Positions 25,640 through 34,425 of a stretch of DNA of 55,379 nucleotides are shown in pieces. Source of the DNA: Liquorilactobacillus hordei DSM 19519 (GTDB lineage: Bacteria > Bacillota > Bacilli > Lactobacillales > Lactobacillaceae); assembly GCF_019443985.1 (NCBI RefSeq), contig NZ_CP049302.1:1-55379 (forward strand), in the 5' to 3' direction. The stretch's first letter is position 1; each line of letters opens with the position of its first letter. The notes beneath the pieces were generated by a model. It saw only the letters and a program-made list of their open reading frames with translations. It was not told the DNA's origin and made no database searches. The position numbers and the translations under genes were made by a program.

Positions 25640-26326
25640 ATGGCTTACTGGTTATATCAACTAGAATTGGTTTTACGGCTATTTGTGGCGGCAATCTGCG
25701 GCGGCCTTGTCGGCTATGAACGAAAGGTCCGCCTAAAGACCGCTGGGATGCGGACTCATATGTTGGTTGCGGTAGGAGCCGCTCTTTTCATGATCATCTC
25801 CAAATATGGGTTCTTTGATGTCCTCAATCATGCAAATTCTGTCAGCCTGGATCCATCCCGAGTTGCCTCACAGGTTGTCAGTGGCATCGGGTTCATCGGC
25901 GCCGGAGCCATCATGACCGTTAATCACAAGATCGACGGCTTAACAACTGCAGCTGGCTTATGGGCGACTGCCGCGATTGGTCTGGCAGTTGGCGCGGATA
26001 TGTACGTAATCGGTATTGCCGGGACGCTCTGCATCCTAATCACTCAAACAATTGTTAGGCGAATCAAGGCGCTTAAACGTTACCCGAATCGTTCGATGAT
26101 CCGCCTACAAGTTACGCTTAATGGCAAACTAAGTGACATGGACGCCTTACCAGAAAGACTAAAAATCATTGGCAGCAGTCACGTCCACATGCGAATTCTG
26201 GCATACAAACCGGATTCATTTTCCCTTGAAATGCAAATTAGATTAGTCCGCCGAACTGACCCTGATGATTTTATTTTGAAAATGAGTCATTTGGTCGATG
26301 TGAAAAAGATTGATGTGCTGGATTAA
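25640..26326 (+). CDS. MgtC/SapB-family membrane protein
   Basis: 228 residues from ATG 25640 (AAGGAGG nine bases upstream). The conserved family opening is YQLELVLRLFVAAICGGLVG, YERKVRLKTAGMRTHMLV; the glycine-rich SGIGFIGAGAIM and GLTTAAGLWATAAIGLAVG helices follow. A soluble C-terminal domain (residues 150-228) is present. MgtC proteins are linked to survival at low magnesium and acid by acting on membrane ATP synthase or transport; in lactobacilli the role is unclear. A CorA-type transporter is 2.6 kb away. Confidence 0.9.
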   Translation: MAYWLYQLELVLRLFVAAICGGLVGYERKVRLKTAGMRTHMLVAVGAALFMIISKYGFFDVLNHANSVSLDPSRVASQVVSGIGFIGAGAIMTVNHKIDGLTTAAGLWATAAIGLAVGADMYVIGIAGTLCILITQTIVRRIKALKRYPNRSMIRLQVTLNGKLSDMDALPERLKIIGSSHVHMRILAYKPDSFSLEMQIRLVRRTDPDDFILKMSHLVDVKKIDVLD

Positions 26327-26431
26327 CAATGATAAACAAAAAAATGATTATGAATTGGTAGATACGACCTATTTAAAAATATGTCGTATTGCTTCCTGGC
26401 ATCGTATCAGTTTGTTCCCTAACAAATTCCT

Positions 26432-26794
26432 TTATTGAGCAAGCCAAAACTTTATTACAGCAAAAAGCCAACCAGCTGGCACAATGTGATCCACCGTGTT
26501 GCTGTTCGGTCGTCCACAGTACTGGCAGACATAGTGGTCACGGTCCAATACCAATTGGCGCAATGATTGCCATTGCTTGCCACGATAGAATTGATACTGT
26601 TCTCGCTTGTCATACGTGCGATACCTAGTGACTGTGTTGTACTTGTGCCTCGCCATTTGGTCGCCTGACCGCGCCCACTTCTGCCGGGATGCTAGATACT
26701 CCGCCTCGTGCGCATAGTGTTTAGCGCAGTAATGATCCGGTAGTTCCACCATCTGATGGCATCCTTGTTGACGACACCTACGCACTCTAGTCAT
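26432..26794 (-). pseudogene. HNH endonuclease, C-terminally cut
   Basis: 120 residues starting MTRVRRCRQQGCHQMVELPD, HYCAKHYAHEAEY: a cysteine/histidine zinc-knuckle N-terminus as in phage-type HNH nucleases. The core begins VLDRDHYVCQYCGRPNSNTVDHIVP, with CxxC and the first catalytic D-H, but the sequence then changes to GWLFAVIKFWLAQ, so the last HNH histidine and helices are missing. Phage or mobile-element relic. Confidence 0.7.
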
Positions 26795-26947
26795 GTGAGT
26801 TACCAGATAAAAGTATCTCCGCCGTGAGAATTATCATTAACCATTTCATATTTTTTCCTTTCAAGCGTATCTTTTGATGAGCTAAATACATATTTGTTAT
26901 TCTAATGATGTACACATACTACATTTTCAACGAAGGGAGATTCATTT

Positions 26948-27163
26948 ATGACTCAAGAGGAAAAGTTTGAGAGCAAAAAGGATCAATTAGCTGGTAAGGC
27001 TAAGGAGGTCGGTGGAAAAGTGACCGGTGACAAAGAATTGGAAGCTGAAGGAAAATCTCAGGGTGTGCTTGGTAAAGCTAAGGAAAAACTTGGCGATGCA
27101 AAAGATACGGTAAAAGGTGCTACAGAAAGTGTAAAAGAAAAGTTGTCCGATAATAAAGATTAA
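26948..27163 (+). CDS. CsbD-family general stress protein
   Basis: 71 residues, charged and helical: KFESKKDQLAGKAKEVGGKV, TGDKELEAEGKSQGVLGKAK, then KEKLGDAKDTVKGATESVKE. The repeated KAKE/GK pattern defines the CsbD family of abundant stress proteins. GAAGGGAG precedes the ATG. It belongs functionally with the nearby Asp23 block. Biochemical role unknown. Confidence 0.93.
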   Translation: MTQEEKFESKKDQLAGKAKEVGGKVTGDKELEAEGKSQGVLGKAKEKLGDAKDTVKGATESVKEKLSDNKD

Positions 27164-27166
27164 TAG

Positions 27167-27361
27167 TTAATGTAACGTAGATGGAGTTTGTGTGGGCGCT
27201 CCGTCTTTTTTGTACACTTTTTTATGCAAACTAAAAGCGCCATGCTGTTTAGCACGACGCTCCCGTTCCCATTTTCTGTCAATTCCAGCAATCACGTCAC
27301 GCTCATACTGGCAACTGACCAATCCGTAATCTGTGCGCTTAGCTCTTGATACCACTAGCAA
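27167..27361 (-). CDS. Unrecognised short reading frame
   Basis: 64 codons with a plausible protein character (RTDYGLVSCQYERDVIAGID, RKWERERRAKQHGAFSLHKK) but no ribosome site that decides the start. No family recognised. It may be a fragment of a larger mobile-element gene, convergent with csbD. Confidence 0.25.
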   Translation of the reverse strand: MLVVSRAKRTDYGLVSCQYERDVIAGIDRKWERERRAKQHGAFSLHKKVYKKDGAPTQTPSTLH

Positions 27362-27420
27362 CCATCGGCTTTATTCTGGCTTTAATGGTACAAAATTCAA
27401 GAAATGCTGCATCATAAAAA

Positions 27421-27459
27421 TAAAAAGCCACAGCCAATTTTATATCGGTTGTGGCTCTT
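27421..27459. terminator. Terminator hairpin
   Basis: AAAGCCACAGCCAA / TTGTGGCT stem (about 27428-27459) with flanking A- and T-rich runs. It is the main structure in the 300-base gap 27362-27665, which also contains the second recombination-site-like repeat and the resolvase promoter. Confidence 0.55.
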
Positions 27460-27584
27460 AGTTATTTAGTATCAATCGTTGAATATATATTTGAATTTAT
27501 CTTCTCAATAAATAATTTAGCGCTATTTTATTTTTCCAACAACAGGTATTTATCATAGCGAGCTGGATGTTTTAATTTTAAATA

Positions 27585-27603
27585 TACCCTAGTGGCCTTT
27601 TTT
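27585..27603. repeat. Recombination-site-like repeat, copy 2
   Basis: Exact 19-base repeat of 25416-25434 (TACCCTAGTGGCCTTTTTT), 63 bases before the resolvase fragment. Direct orientation, so recombination between the two would excise the MgtC-HNH-CsbD segment. Confidence 0.6.
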
Positions 27604-27665
27604 ATTTCTGTGCTATACTAGGAATCACAAATGTTCATTAGAACTGTCCAAAAGGAGAACTAAAA

Positions 27666-27806
27666 ATGGCTAAAATCGGTTATGCGCGTGTGAGTTCCAA
27701 AGAGCAACATTTAGATCGACAGCTAGCGGCCTTAAAAGACGTTGATAAATTATTTACGGATAAATTAAGTGGAGCTAACACTAATCGGCCAGAACTGCAA
27801 AAAATG
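27666..27806 (+). pseudogene. Serine recombinase (resolvase), 5' fragment interrupted by IS30
   Basis: From ATG 27666 (AAAGGAG upstream) the sequence reads MAKIGYARVSSKEQHLDRQL, with the catalytic serine in YARVSS, and LFTDKLSGANTNRPELQKM. At 27806/27807 the IS30 right end (GTAGATTGC) interrupts it. The rest of the gene is not found beyond the IS. It is related to, but distinct from, the intact recombinase at 41423-42064. Confidence 0.85.
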
Positions 27807-28803
27807 GTAGATTGCAAATTTAATCCGAATTTTTGGACAAATTTGTCAGCATAACCTGATACGGTGTTTGCCAGTCGAGTATTTTAAGCGGTCGCTGGTT
27901 AATTTGGAGTAACGTCGTCGTTAAATCTTGAGCACTAATGCGCTCAAAACGAGTCCCTTTAGGATAAAAATAACGTAAATTCCGATTAAAGCGTTCATTA
28001 CTACCACGTTCAGCTGGCGTATAAGCATAGCAGTAATAGGTCTTAATACCATATTGTGATTCAAGTGATACTAGCCCACTAAACTCAGTGCCACGGTCCA
28101 CAGTAAAGCTGTGCACCGGACCATTAAAAGTGGTTAGGAACTTAGTTAGGGCTTCATTAACAGTCGCTGTCGTCTGATCTTTTAACCGGTATGCCCAAAG
28201 GAACCGTGATTTGCGATCGATTAAAGTTAATAAAACTGCCTTACTATGCCCACGAGGACCAACGACTGTATCTAGTTCAAAATCGCCAATGCGATTACGT
28301 TGATTAATCATCATGGGACGCTGTTCAATTGATCGCCCCAAAGATTGATTATATTTGGATCGTTGGTCAACGTTACGCCGTTGGCGTACGCCATGTTCAG
28401 GTAGATCATTCAAGGAGAAACCAATTCTCCCCTGATTTAGCCAATTATAAATTGATTTAGTCGCTAGTTTAAATTCGTGAGCAATCATTCCTGGTGACCA
28501 GCTTAGACGTAAATGGTTGAGAATTTTTTGCTTTAACTCATCGCTCAGCTTAGTTTTCCGACCACATCGTGATCGCTTGTATTCGGCATCTGTTTGTGCT
28601 AATTCAGCCTGATAAGGTTGACATCGAGATAATTCATAAGAAATTGTTGACGGTGATCGGTTCAGCCGAACGCCCATTTGGATATTGGACAGCCCTAGTT
28701 CACAAAAGGTTTCGATTTTAATTCGTTCGGAATGGGTTATACTAGACAAAAGATCAGCTCCTAAAAGATGGGTTTGTGGTAAACACTATTTTAAAGGAAG
28801 CTG
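27807..28803 (-). mobile_element. IS30-family element lacking its left end
   Basis: The right end is intact (GTAGATTGCAAATTTAATCC at 27807). The left side matches the IS30 start at 8624-8752 only as far as about 28803, where the sequence changes, so about 45 bases including the left terminal repeat are missing. The transposase gene is whole, so it may act in trans on other ends. Confidence 0.85.
27820..28749 (-). CDS. IS30-family transposase
   Basis: 309 residues. N-terminal helix-turn-helix (SERIKIETFCELGLSNIQMG, NRSPSTISYELSR) and DDE integrase core: IGDFELDTVVG (D), HSFTVDRGTEFSG (D) and YTPAERGSNERFNRNLRYFY (E). It ends 13 bases inside the right terminal repeat, as is usual for the family. 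Intact. Confidence 0.93.
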   Translation of the reverse strand: MSSITHSERIKIETFCELGLSNIQMGVRLNRSPSTISYELSRCQPYQAELAQTDAEYKRSRCGRKTKLSDELKQKILNHLRLSWSPGMIAHEFKLATKSIYNWLNQGRIGFSLNDLPEHGVRQRRNVDQRSKYNQSLGRSIEQRPMMINQRNRIGDFELDTVVGPRGHSKAVLLTLIDRKSRFLWAYRLKDQTTATVNEALTKFLTTFNGPVHSFTVDRGTEFSGLVSLESQYGIKTYYCYAYTPAERGSNERFNRNLRYFYPKGTRFERISAQDLTTTLLQINQRPLKILDWQTPYQVMLTNLSKNSD

Positions 28804-28950
28804 GAGACAAGATTGTCTAGATAATGTGTGAGATAAAATTTTTGGCAGGTTATAATACATAAGATAAAATGTTTTTAAAACTGATAACGTATTTATTTCA
28901 CAACAATTACGCATTTATTTTTGAGAAAAATATAAAGCAGGAGGATTACA

Positions 28951-29901
28951 ATGCTGAAAACTTATTCTTTAACAAAAGATACATTATTAGTTTCGTCAGA
29001 ATCAAATATCAAAAATTCTTCTGTTGTTTATGTTTATGGTGACGAACGAGAATATATCGAATCTTTTGAACATAAATATGACTTTAAAATAGGCAATATA
29101 CTAACGTTTGATGATCAAGTTGCATATGACACGATGATAGATCGGAACGATGAAAAAAGTTTGCTCGTAAGTTTTCTGTTTCCCGAGATACATGAAGGTG
29201 GGCATCTAGATAATCTGACGACATCTGTTGTTTTCTTGGTATTTAAAAATAAGTTGATAATTTTTACAAACCAAAAATTAAATTCCATTTCCGAACTCTT
29301 ATCCAATATGGTTTTACGTGATGTCAATAATTTCACGGAGGAAGCACTTTTAAAGATCATGCAAAAAGATTTCTATGTGATGCTTAACGATCTTCGTGGA
29401 ATCAAGAAAAAAATTGATGATTTAGACTCAAAAATATCAACGTCCGGTCCACTCAGACCAACGTTTGGTGATTTATTGACTCTTCAAAAATACATGATAG
29501 CTTTGTCATCAACTTATAAAGCTAACCATAAAGCGCTTGATTTCATTAAAAAAAATTTCACAACTATTAACGATATTGATTTTAGTACAAAAAAAATAAT
29601 TGATGATTTATACGATACAAGTGATACAATGGATAGAATCATTTTAGGTTACAGCCAATATTTGGACAATTTGGAAAATATGATAAACAATATGACTTCG
29701 TATCAGCTAAACATGATTATGAAAACTCTAACAGAGATATCAATCGTTTTGACTATTCCAGCGATTATTTTTGGTTTTTGGGGAATCAATGTTGATGTCC
29801 CGTTTGAAAAATCTTCTTATGGTGTTTTTGCTGTGCTGATTATCTCTGTTATACTAAGCCTAATTTGCTGGTTTTGGATGCGACGCAAAAAATATTTGTA
29901 A
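28951..29901 (+). CDS. corA: CorA-family magnesium/divalent cation transporter
   Basis: 316 residues, AGGAGG upstream. A large cytosolic domain (1-255) with long helices (KIMQKDFYVMLNDLRGIKKK) precedes two C-terminal helices, the first ending IFGFWGINVDVPF and the second ISVILSLICWFWMRRKK, the CorA layout. The pore-loop signature GMN reads GIN here, a conservative variant that may alter selectivity. CorA pentamers import Mg2+ passively. It lies between inverted IS30 ends. Confidence 0.88.
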   Translation: MLKTYSLTKDTLLVSSESNIKNSSVVYVYGDEREYIESFEHKYDFKIGNILTFDDQVAYDTMIDRNDEKSLLVSFLFPEIHEGGHLDNLTTSVVFLVFKNKLIIFTNQKLNSISELLSNMVLRDVNNFTEEALLKIMQKDFYVMLNDLRGIKKKIDDLDSKISTSGPLRPTFGDLLTLQKYMIALSSTYKANHKALDFIKKNFTTINDIDFSTKKIIDDLYDTSDTMDRIILGYSQYLDNLENMINNMTSYQLNMIMKTLTEISIVLTIPAIIFGFWGINVDVPFEKSSYGVFAVLIISVILSLICWFWMRRKKYL

Positions 29902-29997
29902 AGTATTCGTGATACCCTAATATGATTTAAAGCAGAATTGCTTTGTTGACTTTTTAAAAGGCTGATTCCTTTCAATAATTTAATAGCTTTTGTCAGG

Positions 29998-30009
29998 AAT
30001 TGCAATCTA
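29998..30009. repeat. Short IS30 right-end sequence
   Basis: TTGCAATCTACC, identical to the last 12 bases of the IS30 right end at 31135-31146. It may be a deletion scar or an IS30 target resembling its own ends. Confidence 0.4.
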
Positions 30010-30029
30010 CCAATTACCCAAAACAACAA

Positions 30030-30217
30030 TCTCCAATGGATATTTCAATTACAACTATGAGGAAAAATCTAAATATGTTTCAAACAGCTGTAAATCATCA
30101 CTTTCCAATGGACCTATCGAAGGAATCAATCGTAAAATCAAAGCACTTAAACGGATCTGTTACGGATTCAAAAATACGGACCTTTTTTATGCCAGAATTC
30201 TCTTAATTGTAAAATAA
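30030..30217 (+). pseudogene. ISL3-type transposase, C-terminal remnant
   Basis: About 60 codons: FNYNYEEKSKYVSNSCKSSL, then SNGPIEGINRKIKALKRICY and GFKNTDLFYARI. This is the family's final conserved block (compare SNGPIEGVNRKIKQIKRTAYG in the complete ISL3 at 18077), but from a different element. A hairpin AAAACTAGTG/CCACTAGTTTT follows (about 30217-30244). Confidence 0.75.
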
Positions 30218-30244
30218 AAACTAGTGATCATCGCCACTAGTTTT

Positions 30245-30480
30245 CTTATATTTAATGGCATCAAGGCAATTTCAGCTGCCTTACGAACTTTTTTGATTCC
30301 TCTAACCGAGAATCGTGTGAAACGCAAACAAGCTTTCAGTTGTCCAAATACTGACTCGACATCGATTTCTCATCACGCGTAAATCATTGCAGTAGTTGGT
30401 TCTGAAAGCAGTTTTCGTTCTTTTGCTTTGAAGTATTCCCAATCTTCATTAATATTAATCTTGCGTACTCGACCACAGTC
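30245..30480 (-). pseudogene. IS1182-type transposase remnant
   Basis: On the reverse strand VRKININEDWEYFKAKERKL, LLSEPTTAMI, two stop codons, then EIDVESVFGQLKACLRFTRF and SVRGIKKVRKAAEIALMPLN. This is the same C-terminal block as in the 3683 remnant, but clearly a different, decayed element. Internal stops make it non-functional. Confidence 0.75.
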
Positions 30481-30493
30481 CTTTTGAAAAGAG

Positions 30494-30583
30494 TTAAATT
30501 ATTTCATGCAATGCTTGCTTATCATTAGAAACTAAGTCAGATAACTTAAAGTATTGTTCAATGATTTGTATTTTTGAATCCAT
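30494..30583 (-). pseudogene. Unidentified 29-codon gene start
   Basis: MDSKIQIIEQYFKLSDLVSN, DKQALHEII from ATG 30583 with AGGTAAG upstream, stopping where the IS1182 remnant begins. It faintly resembles the first helix of NTF2/SnoaL-like proteins; too short to be sure. The 200 bases upstream contain no convincing gene. Confidence 0.3.
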
Positions 30584-30933
30584 ATACTTACCTAATATTA
30601 ATCTCAATAAAGTTACCCTTACGCAAATACTAAAATCCTTTAGTGATCCTATTCGTTTAGAGATCGTCACTAAGTTGTTTAAAGAAAGCATTGATAATTG
30701 GCACCATTGATTTTGAAAATAGCCTTTTGAGCGCTTGGTCATGCAGTGAATTGCCTGTATAATTAGACTAGGCAAGAAGTTTTCTACGTAAAGTCAAGTA
30801 TATTAGGACTCCAAAGTTTTAATTTATGACATATTTGGCATTATTGCTTTAATTGAGGCGTTTTATTCCTAAATTAGGAGCATCACAAAAGGCTTCAAAG
30901 AAATTACTTCTTTGAAGTTAACTTAGGCTATAC

Positions 30934-31146
30934 TCCAGCTGAACGTGGTAGTAATGAACGCTTTAATCGGAATTTACGTTATTTTTATCCTAAAGGGACT
31001 CGTTTTGAGCACATTAGTGCTCAAGATTTAACGACGACGTTACTCCAAATTAACCAGCGACCGCTTAAAATACTCGACTGGCAAACACCGTATCAGGTTA
31101 TGCTGACAAATTTGTCCAAAAATTCGGATTAAATTTGCAATCTACC
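30934..31146 (+). pseudogene. IS30 transposase C-terminal fragment with right end
   Basis: YTPAERGSNERFNRNLRYFY through QTPYQVMLTNLSKNSD, nearly the same as the C-terminus of the 27820-28749 transposase (one visible change, FEHI for FERI), then the right terminal repeat ending at 31146. It lacks the first two catalytic aspartates. Opposite in orientation to the IS30 at 27807, so two right ends face each other across 3.3 kb. Confidence 0.9.
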
Positions 31147-31172
31147 TTTTAAAAATAAGAAGGAATCTAAAA

Positions 31173-31219
31173 AAGCGGTAACTACAAAGTTAAAAGGTTT
31201 GACTTTGTAGTTACCGCTT
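31173..31219. terminator. Terminator of the alpha-glucosidase operon
   Basis: Perfect 18-bp stem AAGCGGTAACTACAAAGT (31173-31190) / ACTTTGTAGTTACCGCTT (31202-31219), 10 bases past the leftward alpha-glucosidase stop, with a T-rich tail on that strand. Confidence 0.85.
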
Positions 31220-31229
31220 GAAAACAATT

Positions 31230-32909
31230 TTAATCCGTTTCAAAAACAACCGCTTGATAAGGATGCAAAATTAAATTAGCAGCATCTTGAACTAAGTTGG
31301 TTTGACTGTTAAGTAGAAGTGAGCCGGTAGGAAGGGAGACTTTTTGACTTTCGGCAGACAAATTAACGAAAACACTAATTATTTGTTCTCCCAGTTGGCG
31401 TTGATAGGCGATGACGTCATCAGGAACCGGGAGTTCAATTAATTTGCCATCGATTAAGGTTGACCGATAGTGCGGATTATGCCGTAATTTTCCCATTGCT
31501 CGATAGAAGTTCAGTACAGATGTAGGATCTAAATTTTCATCTGTTACGTTAATTTTTTGGCGATCATTTCCCATGCTTAACCAAGGCTGAGTCCTTGAGA
31601 AACCACCAAAGCTGGTATTATCCCATTGCATTGGTGTCCGAGCATTATCACGAGAACGATCATTTAAAAGCTCTAGTGCTTGTTGTGGCTGGAAGCCAGC
31701 TTTGAGAGCCATTTGATAATTGTTAATTGATGAAACATCGTTAAATTCAGAAATTTTAGTTCGCTGAAAGTTCTTCATGCCAATTTCTTGACCTTGGTAG
31801 ATGAATGGAACTCCTGGTAAGAAATAGTACATGGCCGCTAAAGCTTTGGCAGCTTGAGGAGTTTGTTCAGCTTTGTTGCGAATTAGTTTTGATAGAACGC
31901 GAGGTTGGTCATGGTTTTCTAAGACATTGGCCGTCCAGCCACCAGCTTGCTTAATTGATTTTTGGGCCGAAAAGATGGTGTCTTTCAACTCTTTAATCGA
32001 CCAGTCAGCCTTACCACGATACCATTCGTCAACATTGGCAATATCAATATTAAGGTAACTGAAATCAAAAATCATCGAGAAATAGCCATCAGGACCAATG
32101 AATTGTGGTAAATCACCTGCCGGAACACCATAGGCTTCACCTACTGTAACGGCATTATATTTATCAAAAGTAGCTGCCTTTAATTCATCAAGGAACTTAT
32201 TTAAACCAGGTCGGTTTTGCCCCTTTTTAGTTACAGCAACTAGACCATCATCACCGTCTGGTGGTAGACTAGCCCAATCAAGATCCTTTTTCAGGTGAGT
32301 AATCGCATCAATTCGGTAACCAGCAATTCCTTTATCGAGCCACCAATTTATCATTTGATAAATTGCTTGTCGTAATTTAGGATTTTCCCAATTTAGTTCC
32401 GGTTGTTGCGGAGCAAATGTATGAAAATAATAAGTTCCGGGCTCATTGGGGACCTCTGTCCAAGTAGAACCGCCAAAAATACTGCGCCAATTATTCGGAA
32501 CTTTTCCATCGGTAGTTTTTTTGAAGATATAATATTTACGATAAGGACTGCTTGGATCGGCCAATGCTTGTTTGAACCAAGTATGTTGATCTGAGGTATG
32601 GTTGACAACTAAATCCATAATCAATTTGATTCCTCTTTTTTTGGCTTCGACCAACAGTTGGTCAAAGTCAGCCATAGTACCAAATTGCGGATCAATTGCT
32701 TGATAATCGGAAATATCGTATCCCATGTCGACCATCGGTGATTGGTAAACAGGAGAAAGCCAAATCATGGTAACTCCCAGTGATTTTAGATAATCTAAAT
32801 GCTGAATGACTCCTTGTAGATCACCAATTCCGTCATTGTTTGTATCCTGAAATGAACGTGGATAAACTTGATAGACAATCTCACCTTTCCACCAACGAGT
32901 ATTTGTCAT
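31230..32909 (-). CDS. malL: GH13 alpha-glucosidase (MalL/oligo-glucosidase type)
   Basis: 559 residues, full length for GH13 subfamily 31. The four conserved regions are DLVVNHTSDQH (99-109), GYRIDAITHL (nucleophile Asp201), VGEAYG (acid/base Glu258) and ENHDQPR (Asp334). It releases glucose from the non-reducing end of short alpha-glucosides in the cytosol. The residue after the nucleophile is alanine; in characterised relatives alanine there goes with alpha-1,4 (maltose-type) and valine with alpha-1,6 preference, so maltose and malto-oligosaccharides are the likely substrates. It lies 26 bases after the sugar transporter gene and forms an operon with it. Confidence 0.93.
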   Translation of the reverse strand: MTNTRWWKGEIVYQVYPRSFQDTNNDGIGDLQGVIQHLDYLKSLGVTMIWLSPVYQSPMVDMGYDISDYQAIDPQFGTMADFDQLLVEAKKRGIKLIMDLVVNHTSDQHTWFKQALADPSSPYRKYYIFKKTTDGKVPNNWRSIFGGSTWTEVPNEPGTYYFHTFAPQQPELNWENPKLRQAIYQMINWWLDKGIAGYRIDAITHLKKDLDWASLPPDGDDGLVAVTKKGQNRPGLNKFLDELKAATFDKYNAVTVGEAYGVPAGDLPQFIGPDGYFSMIFDFSYLNIDIANVDEWYRGKADWSIKELKDTIFSAQKSIKQAGGWTANVLENHDQPRVLSKLIRNKAEQTPQAAKALAAMYYFLPGVPFIYQGQEIGMKNFQRTKISEFNDVSSINNYQMALKAGFQPQQALELLNDRSRDNARTPMQWDNTSFGGFSRTQPWLSMGNDRQKINVTDENLDPTSVLNFYRAMGKLRHNPHYRSTLIDGKLIELPVPDDVIAYQRQLGEQIISVFVNLSAESQKVSLPTGSLLLNSQTNLVQDAANLILHPYQAVVFETD

Positions 32910-32935
32910 CTAAATCAGCTCCCTTTTTCTCTATC

Positions 32936-34273
32936 TTATATTTTTTCTTTAATTAATGAAACTGAAAGACTACCAATTAACATTAAAATTCCTGAGATTA
33001 AAATCATTGCAGGAAATTTACTTCCAACTGCTGGAAAAATTGCAAACGAAGCGACTGAAGCAACAATTTGTGGTAAGCAAATTGAACCATTGAATAGACC
33101 AAGGTAAGTTCCCATATGTGAATAACCGTCAAGTGCGTTGGTAACCATAATGAAGGGATAAGCCATCATGCCAGCCCATGAGATACCAATCAGGATAAAT
33201 GAGAATAACAAGCCAAATTGTGAATGAATGAAGAAAAATGAAATAAAGCCGATTGCACCTAAAAATAATGATAGGGTGTAGCCAAGTTTATTTTTACCAG
33301 CCGGAATTTTTGATAAAACCAGTGACCAGATAACAGCAGCAACTGCATAAACGGCTGATAAGATTCCAAACCAATTAGCACCAGCTTGATAACCAGAACT
33401 GGTTGGATCAGCAGCATGATAGACTGTTGCCGCAACGCTGCCAGCACCATAAGTCCAAAGATACTGGAAAGCCATCCAGCAGAAAAATTGAGTTAAAGTA
33501 ACACTCCAAAAAGTTTTCGGTGCTTCTTTTAATAATTGCAGCATACTTTTATTTTTTTCGTTAGCGTTGTCTTCATTTAAAGCTACGCCATGATATTTCT
33601 TGTAAGTATCATCATCATATTCATGAACTGAAAAAACTGAAATTAAAGAAAAAATAACCAGAATTACTGCTCCTACATAAAATGAAATTCGAACAGAATC
33701 AGGAACTTGACCTGCAGCTGCTGTATTAGCCACACCGATAGCTGTCAAAAGGTAAGGAAAAATTGTTGCTAAAACAGAACCAGTATTGGACAAAAAGCTT
33801 TGAATTGAATAAGCATATGATTTTTGCTTTTCGTTGACCATATCACCAACAACCATCTTAAATGGCTGCATAGCAACATTTGAACTCAAATCCATAAATA
33901 AAATAGCAATTGCGCCAAACCATAAGGCAGTTGAAGTTTTGAAGCCGAAACTGCCTGAATTTGGTAATAAAAACATTACAATAACTGAGACTAAAGCGCC
34001 AACTAGCAAGTAAGGCATTCGCCGTCCAAAGCGTTTACTCCATGTTCGATCAGATAAATAGCCAACGATTGGTTGGACAACCATTCCTGCTAATGGGGGT
34101 AAAATAAAGAAGAAGCCAAGCTTGGTTGGGTCTGCTCCAAGAGTTTGAAAAATTCTTCCCATTTGAGAACTTTGTAAAGAAAACGCCATTTGAACTCCGA
34201 GAAAACCAAAACTTAACATCCAAATGGTGGATAATGGTAAATTAGGTAAAGTAGTTTTATTTTTGTTTTCCAT
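32936..34273 (-). CDS. MFS sugar transporter (SLC45/GPH-like)
   Basis: 445 residues, about 12 helices. The N-terminal blocks STIWMLSFGFLGVQMAFSLQ, PPLAGMVVQPIVGYLSDRTW and SKRFGRRMPYLLVGALVS are those of the sucrose/maltose-proton symporter group of the major facilitators. Co-transcribed with the alpha-glucosidase and divergent from a LacI regulator, it most likely imports maltose or a related alpha-glucoside for that enzyme. Intact. Confidence 0.9.
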   Translation of the reverse strand: MENKNKTTLPNLPLSTIWMLSFGFLGVQMAFSLQSSQMGRIFQTLGADPTKLGFFFILPPLAGMVVQPIVGYLSDRTWSKRFGRRMPYLLVGALVSVIVMFLLPNSGSFGFKTSTALWFGAIAILFMDLSSNVAMQPFKMVVGDMVNEKQKSYAYSIQSFLSNTGSVLATIFPYLLTAIGVANTAAAGQVPDSVRISFYVGAVILVIFSLISVFSVHEYDDDTYKKYHGVALNEDNANEKNKSMLQLLKEAPKTFWSVTLTQFFCWMAFQYLWTYGAGSVAATVYHAADPTSSGYQAGANWFGILSAVYAVAAVIWSLVLSKIPAGKNKLGYTLSLFLGAIGFISFFFIHSQFGLLFSFILIGISWAGMMAYPFIMVTNALDGYSHMGTYLGLFNGSICLPQIVASVASFAIFPAVGSKFPAMILISGILMLIGSLSVSLIKEKI

Positions 34274-34299
34274 TGTAGATACTCCTAAAATAAATAGTT

Positions 34300-34311
34300 G
34301 AAATCGATTTC
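34300..34311. promoter_or_regulatory. Palindromic site GAAATCGATTTC
   Basis: Perfect 12-bp palindrome 27 bases upstream of the transporter start, in the divergent promoter region. LacI-type regulators and CcpA bind such half-symmetric sites, so a second operator or a cre-like element is plausible. Confidence 0.5.
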
Positions 34312-34360
34312 ACAAATAAATTGTAGCACGCTAATTTTATTTCGAAAACGCTTAAAACTC

Positions 34361-34374
34361 TGTTAGCGCTAACA
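34361..34374. promoter_or_regulatory. LacI-family operator TGTTAGCGCTAACA
   Basis: Perfect 14-bp palindrome with central CG, the classical form of a LacI-family operator, lying between the divergent sugar operon and the regulator gene and repeated in part at 34383-34391 (GCTAACAGA). Most likely bound by the regulator encoded next door. Confidence 0.75.
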
Positions 34375-34425
34375 AGATTTTTCGGCTAACAGAGTATAGT
34401 AAAAATAATTTTGGAGGTGAGGTTC

